64,000 bases of DNA from positions 1-64,000 of the forward strand of contig RAZD01000015.1 of the NCBI GenBank assembly GCA_003612525.1, in the 5' to 3' direction. How positions within the stretch are numbered: position 1 is the stretch's first letter; every line of letters starts with the position of its first letter. Positions 59,207 to 64,000 of this stretch are shown piece after piece. The notes under the pieces were generated by a model. That model ran no database searches and was not told where the DNA came from. It saw only the letters and a program-made list of their open reading frames with translations. Origin of the DNA: a bacterium C-53. Its GTDB lineage: Bacteria > Bacillota > Clostridia > Lachnospirales > Lachnospiraceae. A program made the position numbers and the translations under genes.

Positions 59207-60223
59207 ATGCTCACAGCAGCTTACATAGGTTTCGGCGTCAGCGCCAGAGAATATCACATTCCCTATGTGGAAAAAAGAGAAGATATAAAGGTGAAATACG
59301 TATACCGGAGAGAAGAGGATATTGCACAGAATGCGGCTTATGAGCCGTTTTATCCGGAAATTATTTTCACGGCTGACCTGAATCAGGTTTTGAACGATGA
59401 GGAAGTGGATTTGGTAGTGGTCTGTTCACCCGACGCGTTTCATGTGCCGTATGCAAAACAGATTTTAAATGCCGGGAAGCATGCTTTGGTTGAAAAGCCT
59501 TTTGCGCCTACGGCAAAGGAGGCGAGGGAGGTCTTTTCGCTTGCGAAAGAAAAGGGACTGATCTGCATGCCGAACCAGAACAGGCGTTTTGATGCGGATG
59601 TGCTTGCTGTCAGGGAAGCGCTTGCCAGCGGAAAACTCGGCGCGTTAGTGAAATTCGAAAGCCACTATGATTACTTTAAGGAAAACGGCTGGTATGATAC
59701 GTTCGGGACATTGTACAATCTGGCGGTTCATACGATTGATCAGGTGATCAGCATTTTCGGCATGCCGGACAAGACTCATTTTGATGTGCGAAGCATCCAC
59801 CATCCCGGCAAAGCAGATGATTATTATGATTTGGAATTTTACTACGGGAACTGTAAAGCAACCGTAAATACGAACATGTGCGTAATGATTGATTATCCGA
59901 GGTTTACGCTGCATGGAACGAAGGGAAGCCTGACACTGCCGCCGGTTGTTCATAATTCCGGAAAGAAAAAACAGGTTGGACGCCACAGTATCAATACGGC
60001 GCCGGCAGGAGAGGACCGGTGGGGGACTCTTATCTATCTGAATGAGGACGGAGAGCGGACGGAGGAGAAAGTGCCGGTCGGATGCGCTCATTATGAAAGA
60101 ATATACGACAGTCTTGTGGATGCAATTGAAAATGGCGCTCCGAAATGTGTGAAGGATGAAGAGGTTGTGAAGGTTCTGGAAATTTTGGAGGAGGCAACGG
60201 CAGTTGCCAGATCTCATACTTAA
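59207..60223 (+). CDS. Gfo/Idh/MocA family oxidoreductase, second copy
   Basis: Oxidoreductase of 338 aa, clearly diverged from the first copy. The Rossmann motif reads AYIGFGVSAREYHIPY, then LVEKPFAPT (EKP motif, near 91-99) and NQNRRFD near 124. The C-terminal domain has LYNLAVHTIDQ near 171, where the His is the likely catalytic residue, as in the YdgJ/glucose-fructose oxidoreductase-like group. The ATG at 59207 has GAAGGAGG upstream and starts 11 bp after the first copy. The two may act in sequence or as a mixed oligomer. Confidence 0.9.
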   Translation: MLTAAYIGFGVSAREYHIPYVEKREDIKVKYVYRREEDIAQNAAYEPFYPEIIFTADLNQVLNDEEVDLVVVCSPDAFHVPYAKQILNAGKHALVEKPFAPTAKEAREVFSLAKEKGLICMPNQNRRFDADVLAVREALASGKLGALVKFESHYDYFKENGWYDTFGTLYNLAVHTIDQVISIFGMPDKTHFDVRSIHHPGKADDYYDLEFYYGNCKATVNTNMCVMIDYPRFTLHGTKGSLTLPPVVHNSGKKKQVGRHSINTAPAGEDRWGTLIYLNEDGERTEEKVPVGCAHYERIYDSLVDAIENGAPKCVKDEEVVKVLEILEEATAVARSHT

Positions 60224-60263
60224 AACAGGCGTCAGCTTTGCAGAAGGAAAAGGAGGGATTTTT

Positions 60264-61199
60264 ATGCAGGAGCATTATATCCTGGGGATGGATATCGGAG
60301 GTACACATTTTCGCATCGGAGCCGTGGACCGAAGAGACCAGGTTCATGTTTTTCGAAAAGTCAGTGTGAAGAAGGTATTCCATTCGAAGGACCCTCTGGA
60401 AGATTTGAAGGAGTATCTGGCGGACTATATGGAGCAGGAGGGACTGAGAGAAAGCGTGGATGCGATTTCGATCGGTTTTCCGGCCGTTCTGAACCGGGAG
60501 CGGACCGTGGTACTACAGGCTCCTAACGTCAGCTATATGGAAAACTTGCCGGTTGTTGATTCCCTGAAGCGATGCTTTGACATCCCGGTTTATATTGACC
60601 GGGATGTCTGTATGGCGGTTCATTATGATATGAGACAGCTTGGCCTGCCGGAGAAGGGGATTTTAATCGGATGTTATTTCGGCACTGGCATCGGGAACGT
60701 GATCTGCATGGATGGCAGACCGCTTTTGGGAAAAGACGGCGCCGCCGGAGAACTGGGACATATTCCCGTACCTGGCAGAAGTGAACCTTGCGGATGCGGC
60801 AATACCGGCTGCATGGAAAATATTGCGGGCGGGAAATACCTGGCAAAGCTTTGCGCGGAAGTATATCTGAATACCCCGATTTCCGATATTTTTACGAAAC
60901 ACGGGCAAGATTCTCAGTTACAGGATTTTGTGGACCGGATTGCCATGACGGTGGCGCTTGAGATCAATATTCTTAACCCGGATTATGTTCTGGTAGGAGG
61001 CGGGGTTACGAATATGAAAGATTTTCCGCTGCCGCTGCTTACGGAAAAGATACACAGCCATGTGAGAAAACCTTACCCGGATAAATCATTGCAGCTGTTT
61101 TTTACAGAGGATACGGATGTCAAGTGCGTCGTGGGGGCGGGCATCCGTGCGAGGAACGCTCTGAAGGATACGGACATCGCCGGCGGTTTGCAGTTTTGA
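60264..61199 (+). CDS. alsK: ROK-family sugar kinase, AlsK-like
   Basis: Cytoplasmic kinase of 311 aa. The ATP-binding start LGMDIGGTHFRIGAV, the GELGHIPVPG turn (near 167) and the zinc-type CGCGNTGCMEN motif (near 180) identify a ROK kinase. The SVDAISIGFPAV, PNV, IDRDV and GTGIGNVICMDG segments parallel E. coli D-allose kinase AlsK. It would phosphorylate D-allose or a related aldose at C6. The ATG at 60264 has AAGGAGGG; the frame is open back to 60204. It is the last gene of the sugar operon. A convergent gene ends 1 bp away. Confidence 0.9.
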   Translation: MQEHYILGMDIGGTHFRIGAVDRRDQVHVFRKVSVKKVFHSKDPLEDLKEYLADYMEQEGLRESVDAISIGFPAVLNRERTVVLQAPNVSYMENLPVVDSLKRCFDIPVYIDRDVCMAVHYDMRQLGLPEKGILIGCYFGTGIGNVICMDGRPLLGKDGAAGELGHIPVPGRSEPCGCGNTGCMENIAGGKYLAKLCAEVYLNTPISDIFTKHGQDSQLQDFVDRIAMTVALEINILNPDYVLVGGGVTNMKDFPLPLLTEKIHSHVRKPYPDKSLQLFFTEDTDVKCVVGAGIRARNALKDTDIAGGLQF

Positions 61200-61200
61200 A

Positions 61201-61425
61201 TCAGCGGTGCGCTTGTTTTGCTTTTTTTATCTTACTAATGTCTTTCGTGTCAATCCATTCCTCGCAGTACCCGCAGGAACAGCAGATATATCGGTCCACG
61301 CCGACGGCAGAAAAGATGGTGGCTCCTGTCATAATATTATTCCCGGAACCGTAAGCGCCGGCATACCCGTCAACGATGATAATATCTGAACCATTGCATT
61401 TCGGACAAATTTTTGAATTTTTCAT
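61201..61425 (-). CDS. Small zinc-ribbon protein, 74 aa
   Basis: Soluble protein with an N-terminal CPKCNG pair and a second pair in YICCSCGYCEEW, the layout of a single zinc ribbon. The Gly-rich middle (GAYGSGNNIMTGATIF) is flexible or weakly hydrophobic. The GGGAGGT site precedes the ATG at 61425. Proteins of this kind are common in Firmicutes and mostly uncharacterised. It may be co-transcribed with the upstream marR-type gene. Confidence 0.82.
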   Translation of the reverse strand: MKNSKICPKCNGSDIIIVDGYAGAYGSGNNIMTGATIFSAVGVDRYICCSCGYCEEWIDTKDISKIKKAKQAHR

Positions 61426-61490
61426 ATGGATACCTCCCTGTTATGGCATTTTCCCGTTATCAGTCTATTCGGAAAATGCCTTTTCCTGGT

Positions 61491-61943
61491 CTATTTGTTA
61501 CAGATTTCCTGAATCAGATTTTCGTATCTCAGAATGATTTTTATGTCTTCTTCGCTAAAATATTCATCCATATAAGCCGTAATCTCTTTGTTGCGCCGGC
61601 TGTCGTATTCCTGGTACTCCTCATAAGCTTTGACACCTTCGGCAGTCAGGGAGATTACGGAATACCTTTTATCGTCCGGATGTTTGTCTTTTTGAACAAA
61701 CCCTTTTTTGATTAACCGTGCGGCAATCTGGGTGGCTGCGCCCTGGGTAATGTTCATTTTTCTTGCAATTTCGCTCATCGTAAGTTCATTGCCGGGCCCA
61801 ATATACAGGAGAAAATGCATTTCTCTGAGATAGAGTTTCTGGCCTTTTATATATTCCCGGTCGGTATACATGTAATTATGGTAAGCAATCGTTGCGTTTC
61901 GGGTGGCAATAATGACTTCTTTTGTAAGTTCTTCGTTCTTCAT
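61491..61943 (-). CDS. MarR-family transcriptional regulator
   Basis: Dimeric winged-helix regulator of 150 aa. The DNA-binding part reads LTMSEIARKMNITQGAATQIAARLIKKGFVQKDKHPDDKRYSVISLTAEG (about 54-104) and contains the family DxR wing motif. N- and C-terminal helices form the dimer interface. It is divergent from an EFR1 ferredoxin gene, and two matching palindromes lie between them, so it probably represses that gene and perhaps itself. The signal is unknown; many MarR proteins respond to phenols, oxidants or metals. Confidence 0.92.
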   Translation of the reverse strand: MKNEELTKEVIIATRNATIAYHNYMYTDREYIKGQKLYLREMHFLLYIGPGNELTMSEIARKMNITQGAATQIAARLIKKGFVQKDKHPDDKRYSVISLTAEGVKAYEEYQEYDSRRNKEITAYMDEYFSEEDIKIILRYENLIQEICNK

Positions 61944-61988
61944 GGTGACTCCTTTTGTGTAATATGCTTAAAATAACGAAAAAAACAT

Positions 61989-62038
61989 TTGACAAATCAT
62001 ACAGAAATGATACAATTACTTTAGAATCTAAAGTAATT
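61989..62038 (+). promoter_or_regulatory. Promoter with perfect MarR-type palindromic operator
   Basis: TTGACA (61989-61994) and TACAAT (62011-62016) are 16 bp apart. A perfect 12-bp inverted repeat AATTACTTTAGA-A-TCTAAAGTAATT (62014-62038) starts inside the -10 box and covers the start site. A bound MarR dimer would block rightward transcription. Confidence 0.82.
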
Positions 62039-62110
62039 ACACTCTAATTTGCATGAATTCTAAATTCATTTTAATTGAATATTTGGAAGAATGCAATCTT
62101 TTTTCATCAA

Positions 62111-62130
62111 ATACTTTAGATGCTAAAATA
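62111..62130 (+). promoter_or_regulatory. Second, imperfect MarR-type operator
   Basis: ATACTTTAGA-TG-CTAAAATA shares the CTTTAGA/CTAAA core with the first operator. It overlaps a possible TAAAAT -10 box just before the ribosome site of the ferredoxin gene. Confidence 0.55.
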
Positions 62131-62149
62131 TTTAAAAGGAGGCGGACCA

Positions 62150-62899
62150 ATGATTTTTTATTTTTCAGGAACCGGAAATTCCGCGGCAGTTGCGCAGATT
62201 ACGGCAAAGGAGCTTGGGGATACGGCGATTGATATCATCGGAAAGCAGGCAGAGGATTATGATTTGTCGCAGGAAGATTATCTGGGATTTGTATTTCCGG
62301 TTTATGCATGGGCAGCTCCGGAGGTGATGCTTCGGTTTGCGGAAGGAATCGGGCATACGGATGCATATGTATTTGCGATCGCGACTTTCAGCAATGTGGC
62401 GGGCATGGCTGTTGAACAGTTTTCTGAGATTGTACCTTTAAAAAGCGGGTTTGGCATTGTGATGCCGGATAATTATCCGGTCACGGACCACATCATTGAC
62501 ACGAAAGAGAGTTCCATGAGGAAGCTTGGGGAAGCGAAAGTAAGGCTTGCGGAGGTGATTGCACGTATCCGGAACCGGGACGAGGTATTTGATGTAAAGC
62601 GGGGAGAAAATGCGAGAGAGAATACATATGTAAAGGCTCCTGTATTTAACTCGGAGTGGAGGAAAACAAAACCGTATCATGTGTCGGATGCTTGTGTCGG
62701 ATGCGGACTCTGCGAAAAAAAGTGTCCGGCGGGTGCAGTCCGGATGCAGGAAGGGAAACCGGTTTGGATAAAAGAAGACTGTTATTTATGCATGGCATGC
62801 CTGAACTTTTGCCCGGCGGAAGCGATTGATTATGGAATCCATAGCAGCGGCAGATGGAGATATACTTTCAAGGGTTTTTCGGAAGAAAATTATTTTTAA
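62150..62899 (+). CDS. EFR1 family ferredoxin with flavodoxin-like domain
   Basis: Protein of 249 aa. The N-terminal flavodoxin-like domain has the FMN phosphate loop FSGTGNSAAVA (near 5-15) and spans about 1-175. The C-terminal domain carries two 4Fe-4S motifs, CVGCGLCEKKCP (near 183) and CYLCMACLNFCP (near 206). Such EFRODO-type proteins pass electrons in anaerobes, possibly between ferredoxin and flavin partners. The ATG at 62150 has AAAGGAGG; an in-frame ATG at 62120 lies within the second operator. It is followed 15 bp later by a nucleoside hydrolase gene, and expression is likely MarR-controlled. Confidence 0.9.
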   Translation: MIFYFSGTGNSAAVAQITAKELGDTAIDIIGKQAEDYDLSQEDYLGFVFPVYAWAAPEVMLRFAEGIGHTDAYVFAIATFSNVAGMAVEQFSEIVPLKSGFGIVMPDNYPVTDHIIDTKESSMRKLGEAKVRLAEVIARIRNRDEVFDVKRGENARENTYVKAPVFNSEWRKTKPYHVSDACVGCGLCEKKCPAGAVRMQEGKPVWIKEDCYLCMACLNFCPAEAIDYGIHSSGRWRYTFKGFSEENYF

Positions 62900-62914
62900 A
62901 AGGAGGGAGTAAGC

Positions 62915-63868
62915 ATGAACAAAATACCGATATTGATGGATTGTGACCCCGGACATGATGATGCCATAGCAATTATATTGGCGTTGTCATCTGAGAAACT
63001 GAATGTGCTTGGCATCACGACGGCCTGTGGAAATCAGACGATTGAGAAGACCACGAAGAATGCGCAGGGAATCTGTGAATTTCTGGGGCGCAGGGATGTG
63101 CCTGTTGCGAAAGGAAGAAGGGCGCCTCTGCTTACGCCGGTCTATACGGCGGGGATTGCTCATGGTGAGAGCGGTCTTGACGGGCCGCAGCTTCCGGAGC
63201 CTGCAGTGCCTTTGCAGGAGGAAAGCGCGGTTGTCTTTATGGCGCGTAAGCTTGAGGAAAGCAGGAAACCTGTAACGCTTGTGCCCACAGGACCGCTTAC
63301 GAATATCGCCGTGCTCCTTCTGTGCTATCCGCATCTGATTCAAAAGATTGACAGGATTGTTTTGATGGGAGGGTCGGTTGTAAGCGGATGCAGCGGAAGA
63401 GGGGCTTCGGAATTCAACATTATGGTAGATCCTTATGCCGCGGATATTGTGTTTACATCAGGGATTCCCATTGTGATGATGGGGCTTGACGTTACAAATT
63501 TTACGACAATCGGGTTTGATGAAAAGGAGAAATTCCGCCGGGCAGGAAGAGTGGGAGCGCTGGTTGCAGATCTGGCAGATTACTTTGGACGTGGGTTTGA
63601 GATGGTTGGATGGTGTGGTGTGCCTGTTCATGACGCCTGTACAATCGCTTATTTGATTGACCCGACGTTGTTTACCATGAGAGAGATGAATGTCCGGATT
63701 GATTTAAGCGGGGAGTTCACAATGGGAAGCACCGTAGGGGATTCTTACGGAGTGGAAGGGCATGAGGCAAATGCGCTTGTCGGACTGGCATCGGACAGAG
63801 AGCGTTTTGTGGAGCTTTTGCTGGGCGCATGTGCGGGCTATGAGAAAGGAGAAGGGTGCAATGAGTAA
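62915..63868 (+). CDS. Inosine-uridine-type nucleoside hydrolase
   Basis: Enzyme of 317 aa that cleaves ribonucleosides to base and ribose. The calcium-binding N-terminal motif DCDPGHDD (9-16) is intact, and VLMGGSV (near 148), EFNIMVDPYAADIVF (near 165) and the active-site VHDACTIAYLIDP region (near 235-250) are present. Specificity cannot be read. AGGAGGGAG precedes the ATG. It overlaps a second nucleoside-hydrolase-like gene by 8 bp; the pair may be a heteromer or perform related cleavages. Confidence 0.93.
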   Translation: MNKIPILMDCDPGHDDAIAIILALSSEKLNVLGITTACGNQTIEKTTKNAQGICEFLGRRDVPVAKGRRAPLLTPVYTAGIAHGESGLDGPQLPEPAVPLQEESAVVFMARKLEESRKPVTLVPTGPLTNIAVLLLCYPHLIQKIDRIVLMGGSVVSGCSGRGASEFNIMVDPYAADIVFTSGIPIVMMGLDVTNFTTIGFDEKEKFRRAGRVGALVADLADYFGRGFEMVGWCGVPVHDACTIAYLIDPTLFTMREMNVRIDLSGEFTMGSTVGDSYGVEGHEANALVGLASDRERFVELLLGACAGYEKGEGCNE

Positions 63869-64000
63869 AATACCGGTTTTAATTGATACGGATGGTCAGA
63901 TGGACAGTCTGTGGGGACTGATTCTTGCAAAGCGGCTTCTCGATGTGAGAGCGGTGACGGTATGTGCCGGGAAGAATGAGAATCCGGAACATTCTTTTCA
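63861..64000 (+). CDS. Degenerate nucleoside-hydrolase-like protein (partial)
   Basis: The gene starts with ATG at 63861 inside the stop region of the previous gene and runs off the window; 46 residues are visible. SKIPVLIDTDGQMDSLWGLILAKRL aligns with the N-terminus of the upstream hydrolase. The DxDxGxDD calcium motif is altered to DTDGQMDS: Pro is missing and the last Asp is Ser. It may be an inactive regulatory subunit or a hydrolase with a changed site. Confidence 0.75.
   Translation, partial: MSKIPVLIDTDGQMDSLWGLILAKRLLDVRAVTVCAGKNENPEHSF

Overview
The window looks like chromosome from an anaerobic Firmicute of the Clostridia, most likely family Lachnospiraceae. This is inferred from gene content and style, not from a database search. 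Supporting signs are strong AGGAGG-type ribosome sites, sigma-A promoters with 16-18 bp spacers, ECF vitamin transporters, a FeoA-FeoB fusion with its small Cys-rich partner, a LytTR/GHKL two-component system, an EFR1-type ferredoxin and a PrdX-like editing protein. No phage, transposase, CRISPR array, rRNA or plasmid genes were seen. Genes are packed into short operons, often with 4 bp ATGA overlaps.

Layout. 1-6.5 kb: tRNA-Asn, an orphan coiled-coil protein, a hybrid histidine kinase coupled to a solute-binding lipoprotein with no permease, then a six-tRNA operon (Glu, Thr, CAU, Asp, Val, Leu). 6.6-11.9 kb: a BceAB/FtsX-type ABC exporter divergent from a LytTR regulator/GHKL kinase pair, with three LytTR-like boxes between them. 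12-20.5 kb: NSS transporter, AI-2E family permease, GNAT, cardiolipin synthase and a heterodimeric ABC exporter. 20.5-25.3 kb: polar amino-acid ABC transporter interrupted by a small frameshifted gene, then an AAA-ATPase-like/PD-(D/E)XK protein. 25.3-31.4 kb: MBOAT/SGNH acyltransferase pair, signal peptidase I, two PLP aminotransferases and a COG2426 membrane protein. 31.4-35.4 kb: a dense inverted-repeat element, a methyltransferase, Hsp33 and glutamine-dependent NAD synthetase. 35.4-41.9 kb: a broken chemoreceptor gene, a DUF362 ferredoxin protein, and an ECF transporter whose S component is frameshifted. 42-47.7 kb: a membrane methyltransferase with an OadB-like N-terminus, PrdX-like deacylase, FeoAB with its accessory peptide, TPP-riboswitch-controlled ThiT and a CPBP protease. 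47.8-50.3 kb: a chemoreceptor with a structured leader, and a thioesterase.

50.4-61.2 kb is the most coherent system: a D-allose/D-allulose-type sugar locus. It has a LacI regulator, two matching operators, an FGGY kinase, AlsB/AlsA/AlsC-like ABC importer, a D-psicose 3-epimerase-family enzyme with all four metal ligands, a VOC protein, two Gfo/Idh/MocA oxidoreductases and an AlsK-like ROK kinase. The two oxidoreductases, VOC protein and second kinase go beyond the textbook als operon and suggest a variant pathway. 61.2-64 kb: zinc ribbon protein, MarR repressor with palindromic operators controlling an EFR1 ferredoxin and a nucleoside hydrolase, and the start of a second, degenerate nucleoside-hydrolase-like gene cut by the window edge.

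Non-coding signals worth attention are a REP-like hairpin present twice, the multi-palindrome elements at 31.5 and 38.2 kb, a candidate three-way-junction leader at 47.8 kb, and three genes that each appear broken by a single-base frameshift.
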